Positions 18,101 to 26,491 are shown, numbered from the stretch's first letter. The stretch: 64,000 nucleotides of DNA from an uncultured Saccharospirillaceae bacterium (GCA_947499545.1 CANMOZ010000012.1:62001-126000); one strand, 5' to 3'. Translations and numbers: made by a program. The notes: generated by a model from the letters alone, not told the origin.

Positions 18101-18859
18101 CTGAGCAGGAATAGCATTTAAGGTAATTGTCTGAGGGCCAGTTCCATCACCCAAATTCAAGGTTAAAGTTTCCCCCCCAGCGGAAGGCCCCACCCCTGCA
18201 GCGCTTAAATCAACCGTAAATTCTAAATAAGTAGCCGTTCCCGCGGTCGTCGGCTGCCCTGCTGTCGATAAAATGGTACTGGTTGAATCTGGTATTCCTG
18301 CATCTGGTACACCAATAGCCAATCCATTAGAAATATACTGGCTGCCCAGCTCTTGCTTAATGTCAGCACCGGAATCTAAATTCCAAACGGATGTGACACG
18401 AGTGGTTAACTGAGGTGCTTGGTTACCTAACTGAACCTCAATATCACCCAACACACCGGTCACGGTTCCCAAATCATCGGCAGGAAACCCTTGTAATCGA
18501 GCACCATTGGTTGCAACCACATAACCATCTCGGTCAATGTTGAAAATGCCCGCCCGGGTATAGGATAGAGACCCCAAATCACTTATTACGAAAAATCCGT
18601 TCCCATCTACAGCAAGATCTAAAGCACGCTCTGTTCCCGTAATATTTTCTTGGGAAAATGACTGACGAATCGTTTGCGTTAACACACCGCTACCAACTTG
18701 TTTAGACCCCGTACCTAATAATGAGTTTGTATAAATATCACCAAATTCAGCACGAGACTTTTTAAACCCTGTTGTGCTCGCATTAGCAACGTTATTCCCT
18801 CGAACTTCAAGGTCTGTTGAAGCCGCTCTTAAACCACTTAACCCTATATTAAACGCCAT
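15167..18859 (-). CDS. flgE: giant flagellar hook protein FlgE
   Basis: FlgE polymerises into the hook. Residues 1-165 carry the rod/hook N terminus (NNVANASTTGFKKSRAEFGD near 22-41; DGNGFFV near 86). Residues about 959-1230 carry the conserved hook domains and the C-terminal D0 helix with SEELVGLIIAQRNFQANAKT. At 1230 aa it is about three times the Salmonella protein. The extra roughly 785 residues (170-955) are Thr/Ala/Gly/Asn-rich and consist of repeated beta-rich modules sharing patterns such as LATAIQ, LAASINRQI and IVAEINQQI, like hypervariable insertions of some hooks and flagellins. No frameshift or stop interrupts it. flgD lies 10 bases upstream. Confidence 0.95.
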   Translation of the reverse strand: MAFNIGLSGLRAASTDLEVRGNNVANASTTGFKKSRAEFGDIYTNSLLGTGSKQVGSGVLTQTIRQSFSQENITGTERALDLAVDGNGFFVISDLGSLSYTRAGIFNIDRDGYVVATNGARLQGFPADDLGTVTGVLGDIEVQLGNQAPQLTTRVTSVWNLDSGADIKQELGSQYISNGLAIGVPDAGIPDSTSTILSTAGQPTTAGTATYLEFTVDLSAAGVGPSAGGETLTLNLGDGTGPQTITLNAIPAQATNAAYQAALRTEIQTQLNNAFGANEVAVSLTPGPPADVIRFTRSGYDATTDTASPGANNMTLTASNAAWDAAVGPFAAANALLVPGAEGANLFVGTSPILADFRSIPGTSTTTRTVATPPLTITPLVPGTNATLTGSGLVGGATFDFSGAQSIVFNLEYTDSTATTTTVLITLDNANFTGGGSTAGVITAVTTAEIVAEINQQITDPPASLVGEVNVTQVGNNIQFNGLNAGNGDTIVLVQGATATYDLTSLGFSATNRTAAGTADVLANNVFSMQVTDTDVPTTQSNAFDITIPTATYASLDDLATAIQGQMDLLIGAGGLSGRVSVDAVGGQLVFTNTEVGSNFGLAITNATTDPASTSFNALGFNNLFVVPGTDTIDRSNSFRVNLTVPAPDADGRSGTAVITLDEEYRSVQQLAASINRQISSLDDDAYIGVRAEAIEIVPNVVPPQFQLQFVATEAGEASVITVNDFSAPGADVTVEEMYGLLQVDEDNASLLVPGIEGVTNEYPETQVTIVDPNGDETVVTIPEDTEANEIASIFNKQAGITATATSQVKIPINGYNNPTNSMRITLNNQLLSSTSFTELVEEIQSLTSTRLPGFSAEIDDNGDLIISNSIGRDIKIAISSPTVTDSLIVQGVATAGPVLLGGTSTADTAARVGGTIEFILSEKYTMKDPVPSISGIFGALTEDEYTDFVLNSFNPDNSDTYNFARSHTIYDSLGNAHELTQFFVKEPLDPTRPNEENIWTMYVQVDGNDVGDPDPTLPFPENLEPTQANYELFFDPDGTLDVLATGEIYVTNWDPQDADGNPTGALSSINVLEGGLPLTDPPNSSNFQIDLGDTTQVGSDSAVILFNQDGYTTGRLNSLEVDKSGILFARYTNGQARVLAQVALASFQNPEGLTPVGDTAWGQSFESGVPTIGSPRTGPFGEIRAASLEDSNVDLSEELVGLIIAQRNFQANAKTIETSDAVTQTIINI

Positions 18860-18869
18860 GACCTACACC

Positions 18870-19658
18870 TCACTCCATAATCATTTTGACATCGTTTAAA
18901 GACGCTTTTGTGCCACCCGTTAAATTAAGTGTCACCTGATTGTTTTTTCCCAAGGTAACGCTGTCTACTTTAGAGCTCATCATCGCGCCAAGGTCTTCTG
19001 TTTGCCCATCAATCTTAGCGACTACTCTGATTTTGTACTTGCCAGGCGGGTAAGGGTTCATCACTTCAACCGTTTTCATTTCACCGTTTTCATCTTCAAC
19101 TTCTTGTTCAAGCGGTTTACGATTACGGTCGGCATTTTCTAATTCAATGATTTCACCATCCACTTCTAAATTCCAACCGTCCCAACGCACATTAACAGGG
19201 CCACTGGCATGCATACCTAAATTCACCTGTTCTTTAATAGAAGTACCGTTTTCATTCTCAATTTGTATCACCAAATTTGAGGTTGAGCTGGGAAGTTCTG
19301 CATAGGCAGAAGCAATACCACCGTATTCAAGAAAACTATTTTCCAAGCTTGGTACAACGACGCTTTGTCCAACCAATGAGGATGCTTGCAGAGCCCGATT
19401 AGATTCAAAACTGGTCGCAACATTGGTGACCGTATCATTGAGCGTTTCAATCCCTTCTAATGAACTGAATTCTGCTAGCTGTGAAATAAAATCACCATTG
19501 TCTTGCGGCTCTAAAGGGTTTTGATTATTCATTTGAGCAATTAATAGTTTCATGAAAGCATCTCGACCGAGCTCTTTATTAGCACCGACCGCTTTTTCAG
19601 GAACACCGTATTGCTCTAATATAGGATGCGTACTGCTGGCAGCACTCGGATCGATCAT
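18870..19658 (-). CDS. flgD: flagellar hook cap / assembly protein FlgD
   Basis: FlgD caps the growing hook and is shed when the hook is complete. The N-terminal half holds the diagnostic FMKLLIAQMNNQNPLEPQDN (about residues 31-50) followed by FISQLAEFSSLEGI. The C-terminal half is beta-rich (Fn3/tudor-like) and contains an Asp/Glu-rich insertion near residues 170-195. Length is 262 aa. It lies between flgC (74 bases) and flgE (10 bases). Confidence 0.94.
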   Translation of the reverse strand: MIDPSAASSTHPILEQYGVPEKAVGANKELGRDAFMKLLIAQMNNQNPLEPQDNGDFISQLAEFSSLEGIETLNDTVTNVATSFESNRALQASSLVGQSVVVPSLENSFLEYGGIASAYAELPSSTSNLVIQIENENGTSIKEQVNLGMHASGPVNVRWDGWNLEVDGEIIELENADRNRKPLEQEVEDENGEMKTVEVMNPYPPGKYKIRVVAKIDGQTEDLGAMMSSKVDSVTLGKNNQVTLNLTGGTKASLNDVKMIME

Positions 19659-19732
19659 CTTCTTAACCCTCAGAGTTCCAATATGTGACTAAAGGCCCTT
19701 CGACTGAATTCATTCAATTCGCAACCTCACCA

Positions 19733-20182
19733 TTACTGACCCAATGTAAGTGTTCGTTGCAACATTTGTTTCGCCGTTTTCAGAACCTCTACATTCATTT
19801 GGTAGCTGCGTGACGCAGAAATCATATCCGTCAATTCTTCAACAACATTCACATTCGGATAAAATACATATCCCTCCTCATCGGCAGCTGGATGATAGGG
19901 TTCATATCGACGCTGCAAGGGCGCATCACTTTCAACAATCGCCTTAACATTCACACCATCGCCTACTTGACTGCGAATCACCCGCTTATGGTCGCTACTG
20001 GGGATAATGTCTTCCCAAGACTTTTTAATGGCTTCAAACCAGGGTTTTCTAGCGCGATAGGTTTCATCCACACTGCTGGATACCGTCTGAGCATTTGCCA
20101 AGTTACTCGCGGTTGTATTTAAACGAACCGACTGGGCATTCATGCCCGTTCCAGCGATATCGAACACTTGTGATAGAGACAT
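19733..20182 (-). CDS. flgC: flagellar proximal rod protein FlgC
   Basis: This 149-aa rod protein starts at the ATG at 20182, which has GAGG six bases upstream and gives MSLSQVFDIAGTGMNAQSVR. The motif NTTASNLANAQTVSSS lies at about 22-37. The C-terminal helix NVVEELTDMISASRSYQMN is typical. It follows flgB by 34 bases. Confidence 0.95.
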   Translation of the reverse strand: MSLSQVFDIAGTGMNAQSVRLNTTASNLANAQTVSSSVDETYRARKPWFEAIKKSWEDIIPSSDHKRVIRSQVGDGVNVKAIVESDAPLQRRYEPYHPAADEEGYVFYPNVNVVEELTDMISASRSYQMNVEVLKTAKQMLQRTLTLGQ

Positions 20183-20216
20183 AATTAACCTCACAGACCA
20201 ATCAAAAAATTAACCG

Positions 20217-20612
20217 TCAATTTTGACCTTTAATCGCACGCTTTAAACCTTGAAACTTGCTGTTTAAAAACTGAAAGCTGGTGTTGTATTCCAAAGCATT
20301 CTTGGTGAAAATACCTTGTTCTATCTGAGCATCAACCGTATTTCCATCAATGGCTGGCTGGAATGGATTTCGATATTTCAGACGAGAATCTTCTGCAGCC
20401 GCACCTGGCAAATGTGCTTTATGGGTCAGATTCATGGAAAGAGAAGATTCAGTAGCGCCTCGAAGCACTTCTAAAAAATCGATGTCTCTTGCTTTAAAGT
20501 GAGGCGTATCGGAATTCGCTAAATTATTCGCCAACACTTCCGAGCGAACCGCACGAATCTGCATCGCTTGCGGGTGAATTTTCAGTGCGTTTGCAAAACT
20601 GATAGATGACAT
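20217..20612 (-). CDS. flgB: flagellar proximal rod protein FlgB
   Basis: The ATG at 20612 is chosen because GAGGAG lies seven bases upstream, giving a 131-aa protein of normal size that begins MSSISFANALKIHPQAMQIR. The motif LANNLANSDTPHFKARDIDF (about 27-46) is the rod-protein signature with the FlgB-specific TP-x-FKARD segment. A strong -24/-12 site ends about 29 bases before this start, so flgB is the promoter-proximal gene of flgBCDE. Confidence 0.95.
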   Translation of the reverse strand: MSSISFANALKIHPQAMQIRAVRSEVLANNLANSDTPHFKARDIDFLEVLRGATESSLSMNLTHKAHLPGAAAEDSRLKYRNPFQPAIDGNTVDAQIEQGIFTKNALEYNTSFQFLNSKFQGLKRAIKGQN

Positions 20613-20640
20613 TGCTGATCTCCTCAATTTGCAGTTGAAG

Positions 20641-20656
20641 AGCAACGCCTATGCCA
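20641..20656 (-). promoter_or_regulatory. sigma-54 (-24/-12) promoter candidate for flgBCDE
   Basis: On the minus strand this reads TGGCATAGGCGTTGCT, with TGGCA and TTGCT halves and the exact GG-N10-GC spacing. The expected transcript would start near 20630, leaving an 18-base leader that includes the flgB ribosome binding site. Confidence 0.8.
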
Positions 20657-20703
20657 AGCATTTTTAGTTTATTTTACAACGACTTAGGTCATTTTATGAT
20701 GAG

Positions 20704-20724
20704 CAGCGGCAATGGTTGCCGCTG
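20704..20724 (-). terminator. hairpin between flhB and flgB
   Basis: CAGCGGCAA (20704-20712) and TTGCCGCTG (20716-20724) form a perfect 9-bp stem with a 3-base loop, nine bases after the flhB stop. The following minus-strand sequence is not T-rich, so it may attenuate or stabilise the upstream mRNA rather than terminate fully. The core stem matches the hairpin after flgE. Confidence 0.5.
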
Positions 20725-20732
20725 TGCTTTTC

Positions 20733-21884
20733 TTAGGTTTGCCGGCTTTTTTCATCAACTTTAAGATCTTCAGGTATTGGCATCGGCGGCATACCTTGTG
20801 GCTTGTCACCTTTACCAGCATGATAACGATCCAGCTGATAAACATATGCCAGCACTTGCGCAATCGCGATATACAGGCCTTCAGGAATTTCTTTACCAAT
20901 TTTTGCGTGATAATACAAAGAGCGGGCTAAGGGTGGCACTCGCACAATAGGCACTTCGTGTTCTGTAGCAATTTCACGTATTTTCAAAGCAATTTCATCA
21001 ACGCCTTTTGCTAATAAAATCGGCGCTCCCATGCTGACAGGGTCATAACTTAACGCAACCGAATAATGGTCTGGGTTCGTAATAACCACATCCGCTTTCG
21101 GGACATCTTGCAGCATGCGTCTCTGTGCCATTTCATATTGAACCCGTCGTATACGACTTTTTACTTCAGGCTTACCTTCCGTTTCTTTAAAATCATCTTT
21201 TACTTCTTGGAAAGACATTCTGAGTTTTCGAGTATGGTCAAAAATCTGAAATGGAATATCAATAACAGCGATTAGAATGGTTGAACAAGCCAATGCCAAC
21301 GCTGCCCAAAGAATAATATGCCCAGCGTGCACCATTGCTTGATTGATCGGTTCCTTAAACAAAGACAAAATTTCAATTTCAAAAAAACTTAACACAAAAT
21401 AGGCCGTTACTCCCACGACAACGACTTTTGCAATCGCTTTTATAAGTTCCACCAACGATTTAAGTGAGAACATTCGCTTGAGCCCTTGAATGGGGTCCAT
21501 GCGTGAAAGTTTCGGCACTAACGCTTTGGTGCTGAACAACCAGCCTCCAACCCCCAATGGCCCAAGAAAAGCACCCACCAACAACATTGCCATAACAGGT
21601 GCAATACCTAGCATCCCATGTTTCACAGCCGCTGCGAAATGGATAATCATTTGTTTTTCATCAAAGATTTCTTCACGTTTTAGTGACAGCGTGTACTCTG
21701 CAATTTCGCGGGCATAATCGACAATCCATTCAGAAAACGCAATGAGCCCAACCACTCCAAACACTAATAAGACGCTGGTTGCCAGCTCCCGAGATCGGGG
21801 TATCTGGCCTTCCTCGCGGGCTTTCTCAAGCCTTCGGGCCGTCGGTTCTTCGGTCTTTTCCTGACTACTTTCTTCTTCAGCCAT
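20733..21884 (-). CDS. flhB: flagellar export gate/switch protein FlhB
   Basis: FlhB is part of the export gate and switches substrate specificity from hook to filament by self-cleavage. The N terminus (SQEKTEEPTARRLEKAREEG) is canonical and four membrane segments lie between residues 35 and 215. The cytoplasmic domain has the cleavage site at 270-273 as N-P-D-H instead of the usual N-P-T-H. The Asn-Pro bond needed for cleavage is kept. Length is 383 aa. It follows fliR by 12 bases; flhA, its usual neighbour, is absent. Confidence 0.95.
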   Translation of the reverse strand: MAEEESSQEKTEEPTARRLEKAREEGQIPRSRELATSVLLVFGVVGLIAFSEWIVDYAREIAEYTLSLKREEIFDEKQMIIHFAAAVKHGMLGIAPVMAMLLVGAFLGPLGVGGWLFSTKALVPKLSRMDPIQGLKRMFSLKSLVELIKAIAKVVVVGVTAYFVLSFFEIEILSLFKEPINQAMVHAGHIILWAALALACSTILIAVIDIPFQIFDHTRKLRMSFQEVKDDFKETEGKPEVKSRIRRVQYEMAQRRMLQDVPKADVVITNPDHYSVALSYDPVSMGAPILLAKGVDEIALKIREIATEHEVPIVRVPPLARSLYYHAKIGKEIPEGLYIAIAQVLAYVYQLDRYHAGKGDKPQGMPPMPIPEDLKVDEKSRQT

Positions 21885-21896
21885 TTTTCACGTTTA

Positions 21897-22685
21897 CTAA
21901 ATCAGTGATCGTAAGAAGTAAAAGGTTTCTAACATCAGGGTTTGGTAGCCTTCTGCTACCCGGGCAATGCTAATCCAAATAATGATCAGCCCTACCAGCA
22001 TCGTAAAAGGGAAGCCCAGTGCAAAAATATTGAGCTGAGGCGCTGATCTCGTCATTACTCCAAAGGTAAAGTTCACAATCAGTAATGCTGTGAGCACAGG
22101 TAACGCAATCACAATCGCTGCTGCAAACATCCAGTTCCCCCAGGTCGCCATTCTCCATAGGGCATTGCTTGAGAAAAATGCACCTTGCTCATTGAGTGAT
22201 ACAATTGGCATGGAAAAAAAACTGTCTGCTAATACCTCAATGAGAACCAAGTGCCCGTTTAATGTGATGAATAATATGTTGACCATCATCAAAAACCATT
22301 GAGCAACCACCGCTACGGATACCCCATTACTTGGATCTACAATGATGGCCATTCCTAAACCCGTCTGCATGGCCATTAGCTGTCCTGCTAAAATAAATAC
22401 CTGTGCTAAAAGGTTAACGACCAACCCCAACAAAGCACCAATAAAAAACTGTTGCGCTGTTATTAACCAAGCTTCTAGATTCAGGCCTTCTATAATAGGC
22501 ATCGGAGGTAGAATAGGCACTAATACCCAAGTCACCAACAGTGCTAATACCAAGCGGACTCTTTGAGGGACAAGGCGAGTGCCAATCAGCGTAATCACCA
22601 TCAAAAAACCTGAAATGCGAGCAAATGGCCACACATAGCGACTCACCCAACCGCTGATAACAGCAGCATCCAGTTCTACAATCAC
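21897..22685 (-). CDS. fliR: flagellar export gate protein FliR
   Basis: This 262-aa membrane protein has about six hydrophobic segments and belongs to the FliP5-FliQ4-FliR1 export gate. Family features are WPFARISGFLMV (about 19-30), the LGLVVNLLAQVFILAGQ block and a conserved LPVLTALLIVNFTFGV segment. Translation appears to start at GTG (22685), with AGGA suitably placed upstream. It lies between fliQ and flhB. Confidence 0.93.
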   Translation of the reverse strand: MIVELDAAVISGWVSRYVWPFARISGFLMVITLIGTRLVPQRVRLVLALLVTWVLVPILPPMPIIEGLNLEAWLITAQQFFIGALLGLVVNLLAQVFILAGQLMAMQTGLGMAIIVDPSNGVSVAVVAQWFLMMVNILFITLNGHLVLIEVLADSFFSMPIVSLNEQGAFFSSNALWRMATWGNWMFAAAIVIALPVLTALLIVNFTFGVMTRSAPQLNIFALGFPFTMLVGLIIIWISIARVAEGYQTLMLETFYFLRSLI

Positions 22686-22703
22686 AGGTCGTCCTAGTAT
22701 TGA

Positions 22704-22973
22704 TCAGGTAATCAAATAGGGGATATTCATATAAAGTTGTTTAGCAAATTCAATTACAGTACCTGAAAGCCAAGATCCGAATCCGATAATGACAAGCAAT
22801 GTAACCAATAATCTTGGAAGGAAACTTAAGGTTTGTTCATTAATTTGAGTAGCCGCTTGAAACGTGCTAACGATCAAACCAATCAGAAGACTCGGCAAAA
22901 TAATAGAGGTCACCAACAGCACAACAATAAATAATGCCTCGCGAAAAAAATCGCCTATATGTTCAACGCCCAT
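22704..22973 (-). CDS. fliQ: flagellar export gate protein FliQ
   Basis: This 89-aa protein has two membrane helices and the conserved segment TFQAATQINEQTLSFLPRLL. It is the four-copy subunit of the export gate. The size is typical and it follows fliP after 25 bases. Confidence 0.95.
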   Translation of the reverse strand: MGVEHIGDFFREALFIVVLLVTSIILPSLLIGLIVSTFQAATQINEQTLSFLPRLLVTLLVIIGFGSWLSGTVIEFAKQLYMNIPYLIT

Positions 22974-22998
22974 AATGCTTCACCCGTGTCATTGCTTC

Positions 22999-23748
22999 CT
23001 AAAACCCATAACTAGCAGCCAAAGTACCCACCACCAACGCCCACCCATCAACCAATACAAACAACATAATTTTAAAAGGCAATGAAATAATAATGGGCGA
23101 CAGCATCATCATCCCCATTGCCATCAACACACTCGCAATGACTAAATCAATGATCAAAAACGGAATAAACAACATAAACCCTATTTGGAATGCCGTTTTC
23201 AACTCACTCGTGACAAATGCAGGCATCAAAATATGAAAGGGGGTGTCCATAGCTGTTGGTATATTGGTTTCACCGGATAATCGAACAAATAAATTTAAAT
23301 CATCTTCTCGGGTTTGTGCGAGCATAAACTCCCTGACCGGAACGCTTGCGCGCTTCACTGCTTCAAGAGGTAAAATCTCTTCACTCAGATATGGCTGTAA
23401 TGCCACTTCATTCACAACACGAAAGACCGGCATCATTATAAATAATGTTAAAAATAGCGTGAGGCCTAAAATAATTTGGTTAGAAGGGGTTTGTTGTAAC
23501 CCAAGCGCTTGTCGTAGAATCGCAAATACAACCACTATCCGAGTAAAGGATGTCATCATCATGATAAAGATGGGTAAAACCATCAAGCTGGTCATGATGG
23601 CTAAAATCTGAAAGGTCACCGAATACCGACCCGTGCCATCGTCGGCCGTTTCAAAGGTTACCGCAGGAACACCAAATTGGCTGTCATTTCCCCAGGCAAT
23701 ATTACACACCCCCAGGAGAACCCAGGCGAGGATTCCTAACCTTGACAT
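22999..23748 (-). CDS. fliP: flagellar export gate protein FliP
   Basis: FliP is the five-copy core of the export gate. The ATG at 23748 begins a 249-aa protein with a cleavable signal peptide ending near GNDS, as usual for FliP; a TTG eight codons upstream is less likely. Diagnostic segments are [21 protein letters not shown] and [20 protein letters not shown]. The start lies two bases after the fliO stop codon, so the genes are coupled. Confidence 0.96.
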   Translation of the reverse strand: MSRLGILAWVLLGVCNIAWGNDSQFGVPAVTFETADDGTGRYSVTFQILAIMTSLMVLPIFIMMMTSFTRIVVVFAILRQALGLQQTPSNQIILGLTLFLTLFIMMPVFRVVNEVALQPYLSEEILPLEAVKRASVPVREFMLAQTREDDLNLFVRLSGETNIPTAMDTPFHILMPAFVTSELKTAFQIGFMLFIPFLIIDLVIASVLMAMGMMMLSPIIISLPFKIMLFVLVDGWALVVGTLAASYGF

Positions 23749-23750
23749 TT

Positions 23751-24395
23751 CTAGGATTCCTTTTTCCACCAACTAGGAAGATGATCTGCAAATGCAGTGA
23801 CAGATTCACCTTGAATGGGAGGGTTTATAGATGCAATAGGTGTAATCTGCTGTGGTGTAATTCCAATTAGGAATTGTTGATCGCCTGCTTGAATAACCGC
23901 AATGCGTTCACGTTGACCGACAGAGAGCCAAGCGATGGCTTTTAAATGTTTGGTGACCATTAATGGACGATAATGCTGTTTTAATATAAAAGCCAAGCCA
24001 TAAATCAACAAAATAACGGCACCCAGACCCAACACCCATTGAACAGCCCAACCAACATTCATTGAATCCAGCTTTTTCGTTGATTTGCCTGCTTGATCAT
24101 TATGATAGGTATTGATTAACGAGGGTTGAGGCCCAACGAATTCCGTATCTTTTTTTTCTGCTGAAGGTGATTCTGAAGGGGTGCCTTCTGCCGTTTTTTC
24201 TAGCGACTCTTTTGCAATATCAGGTGTTTTTTCTGTGTTATTTGATGTCTGCTCTGCTACGGCTCCCATGCTTATTAGGAATAACAGAAAAAGCCTTAAA
24301 GTTGACGCTTTTACAGGCCCTAATTTCTTACTTGAGTTTTTGAATGCGCTCTGATTGACTAACAACATCCGTAAGGCGAATCCCAAACTTATCAT
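23751..24395 (-). CDS. fliO: flagellar biosynthetic protein FliO
   Basis: FliO helps assemble the FliP/FliR gate. One clear membrane segment ([21 protein letters not shown]) is followed by a conserved basic, beta-rich cytoplasmic part containing [24 protein letters not shown], the family hallmark. The N terminus looks like a signal peptide followed by an acidic linker. The start is uncertain. The ATG at 24395 has GAGGTGG upstream but lies 68 bases inside fliN, a TTG at 24422 is also open, and an ATG at 24269 would avoid the overlap but lose the signal peptide. Confidence 0.88.
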   Translation of the reverse strand: MISLGFALRMLLVNQSAFKNSSKKLGPVKASTLRLFLLFLISMGAVAEQTSNNTEKTPDIAKESLEKTAEGTPSESPSAEKKDTEFVGPQPSLINTYHNDQAGKSTKKLDSMNVGWAVQWVLGLGAVILLIYGLAFILKQHYRPLMVTKHLKAIAWLSVGQRERIAVIQAGDQQFLIGITPQQITPIASINPPIQGESVTAFADHLPSWWKKES

Positions 24396-24870
24396 TAACC
24401 ATAACCACCTCACCGTGTGCAATCAGAGTGCCATTTACTAACACATCCAGCGGTTCACCTGCCAATCGATTCAGCTCAACCACCGAACCTTGGTTTAACT
24501 GCAGCAAATTTCGAATCGCAATATGAGTATGCCCAACCTCCATTGAGATACGTACTGGAATATCCAGAATAACTTCTAAATCTGGAGAAATTTCGGGTCC
24601 TGTATGTGCTGGCTCAGAGTCATCCTCAAGCTCTTCCATAGGAGCCGCTTGAACAGCGTCGTCTTCGCCCTCGCCTTCCCCTTCTTCGCCTGCCTCTTCC
24701 ATGGCGGCGGCCCACTCGGCGGCCAACGCTTCATCATCACCACCAGCCTCTTCAACACCAGCCGCCACTTCGTCTGCTATTGAATCCGCATCGGTAGAAC
24801 CTCCTTCAGATTCACCTTCCCCTTCTGCAGGCTTTTCTTCTTCCGGCGATTCGTTTTCGTCATCACTCAT
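24328..24870 (-). CDS. fliN: flagellar motor switch protein FliN, with long acidic N terminus
   Basis: The C-terminal 85 residues are a standard SpoA/FliN domain: DIPVRISMEVGHTHIAIRNL, QGSVVELNRLAGEPLDVLVN and [12 protein letters not shown]. FliN forms the bottom of the C ring and docks FliH. The preceding roughly 95 residues are very rich in Glu, Asp, Gly and Ala and are likely disordered. Acidic N-terminal linkers occur in other gammaproteobacterial FliN, though this one is long. The ATG overlaps the fliM stop by 8 bases. Confidence 0.94.
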   Translation of the reverse strand: MSDDENESPEEEKPAEGEGESEGGSTDADSIADEVAAGVEEAGGDDEALAAEWAAAMEEAGEEGEGEGEDDAVQAAPMEELEDDSEPAHTGPEISPDLEVILDIPVRISMEVGHTHIAIRNLLQLNQGSVVELNRLAGEPLDVLVNGTLIAHGEVVMVNDKFGIRLTDVVSQSERIQKLK

Positions 24871-25873
24871 CGTCAGGCTCTCTTTTTGATTGTTCGAACT
24901 TCTCTCTGGGTTTTGGCCGTTTTAAAGGCTCAACAATTTTCACCGCAAGATACTCACCAGAGCGCCCCAATTTCCCTTTAAAAATCGGCGTATCATTCGC
25001 TTCAAGCACAAAATATTCCGGCATTTCAATAGGAATAATATCTCCTGGCTTGAGAGCCGCCACCTCACGTAAAGTCAGATCTCTTTCGATAATCGTTCCA
25101 TGAACCGGCACCTTTGCGCTCATGATGTCTTCTTTCAACGATTGAATCCAACGCTCGTCAACCTCATCAATATCGCTTTGCATACCAGCATCTAAGGTTT
25201 CGCGGATGGGTTCAATCATGGAATAAGGCAGCGCGACATGTAAATCGCCACCGCCACCGTCCAGTTCAACATGAAAGGTGCTAACCACCACCACTTCACT
25301 CGGACTCACAATATTGGCCATGGCTGGATTAACTTCAGAGCCGACAAACTCAAAGTCGAGTTTCATCACCGCCGCCCAAGCTTCTCTCATATCAACAAAC
25401 ACCGTTGCCAATATCAGCTGGACCACTCTCAACTCTGTCGGTGTAAATTCACGCCCTTCAATCTTCGCATGCCGACCGTCGCCGCCAAAAAAGTTGTCGA
25501 CCAATTTGAACACCAATTTGGCGTCAAAAATAAATAATGCGGTCCCACGTAATGGACGCAGCTTGACCATATTTAGTGCAGTTGGCACAAACAGAGTATG
25601 GACATATTCGCCAAACTTCATGATTTGAATACCACCTGATGCGACGTCGGCTGAACGTCTTAGAAAATTGAAAAAGCTGATGCGTGTATAACGTGCAAAT
25701 CGTTCATTAATCATTTCAAGCGTCGGCATTCGCCCACGCACAATACGATCCTGGCTTGTTAGGTCATAGGATTTGACCCCCTCACCAGTCCCCTCTTCCT
25801 CTTCCTCTACTGCGTTATCATCAACGCCGTGTAACAGAGCATCAATTTCGTCCTGCGATAACAGGTCTTGCAC
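24863..25873 (-). CDS. fliM: flagellar motor switch protein FliM
   Basis: FliM receives phospho-CheY and sets rotation direction. The N-terminal CheY-binding motif LLSQDEIDALLHGV lies at residues 4-17, followed by a short acidic linker. Then come the CheC-like middle domain with RFARYTRISFFNFLRRSADV (about 59-78) and the C-terminal SpoA domain. Translation starts at GTG (25873) with GAGGG upstream. Length is 336 aa. It lies 93 bases after fliL and is coupled to fliN. Confidence 0.96.
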   Translation of the reverse strand: MQDLLSQDEIDALLHGVDDNAVEEEEEGTGEGVKSYDLTSQDRIVRGRMPTLEMINERFARYTRISFFNFLRRSADVASGGIQIMKFGEYVHTLFVPTALNMVKLRPLRGTALFIFDAKLVFKLVDNFFGGDGRHAKIEGREFTPTELRVVQLILATVFVDMREAWAAVMKLDFEFVGSEVNPAMANIVSPSEVVVVSTFHVELDGGGGDLHVALPYSMIEPIRETLDAGMQSDIDEVDERWIQSLKEDIMSAKVPVHGTIIERDLTLREVAALKPGDIIPIEMPEYFVLEANDTPIFKGKLGRSGEYLAVKIVEPLKRPKPREKFEQSKREPDDE

Positions 25874-25966
25874 GTCTATCCCTCACTGCTGCCAGCAAGC
25901 TGACCATTCCCCGCTAGAACTCTCATAAAAGCTCTAAAAGGCTGCTCATATGTTTTTATGCGTCAT

Positions 25967-26491
25967 TTACTGCATTACATAGTTAGTAAACAACACTTGC
26001 TCTATTTCGTCTGTGCCGATTTCCTCACGCATAATCTGTTTTAACACGTCCGCGATAGCTGCCTGCAAAGCACTTCGTCCTTCTGCTGTCCGTAATTGCT
26101 CAAAGTCATTTTGAGAAATCACTCGTATAATTTCGCTTCTAATCCTAGGTGAATGTTCTTCTAAACCAGAAGCAACTGCGCCATTTCGGGTCATGACTTC
26201 AATAAACACCTGTAAAAACCTTTGCCGAGGACCGACTTGAAAATTCACAACAAATTCAGGCTTTAATTTAATGTATTGAGCGGGTGCCTTTGTGGAAGTG
26301 GCCGTTTCAGTCGATGCCTCCGCTTCCTCATCACTGCCGCCACCCGCATCCCCCATAATTAAAAATAGGGTAATGCCTACTGCAATACCGATTACGACCA
26401 ATGCCCCAATGATGATGAACAATAGCTTTTTTTTACCTTTCGGCTCTGGTGCGGCCGCTTCTTCGAGCTTTAGATCTTTTTCTTCTGCCAT
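25967..26491 (-). CDS. fliL: flagellar basal-body associated protein FliL
   Basis: FliL is a single-pass inner-membrane protein that surrounds stator units and supports torque. The ATG at 26491 is chosen because AGGAGG lies six bases upstream, giving 174 aa. It has a charged cytoplasmic N terminus, one membrane helix (about residues 25-47), an acidic/Thr-rich linker and a periplasmic stomatin-like domain with FLQVFIEVMTRN and a C terminus ending QVLFTNYVMQ. It is the first gene of fliLMNOPQR-flhB. Confidence 0.93.
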   Translation of the reverse strand: MAEEKDLKLEEAAAPEPKGKKKLLFIIIGALVVIGIAVGITLFLIMGDAGGGSDEEAEASTETATSTKAPAQYIKLKPEFVVNFQVGPRQRFLQVFIEVMTRNGAVASGLEEHSPRIRSEIIRVISQNDFEQLRTAEGRSALQAAIADVLKQIMREEIGTDEIEQVLFTNYVMQ

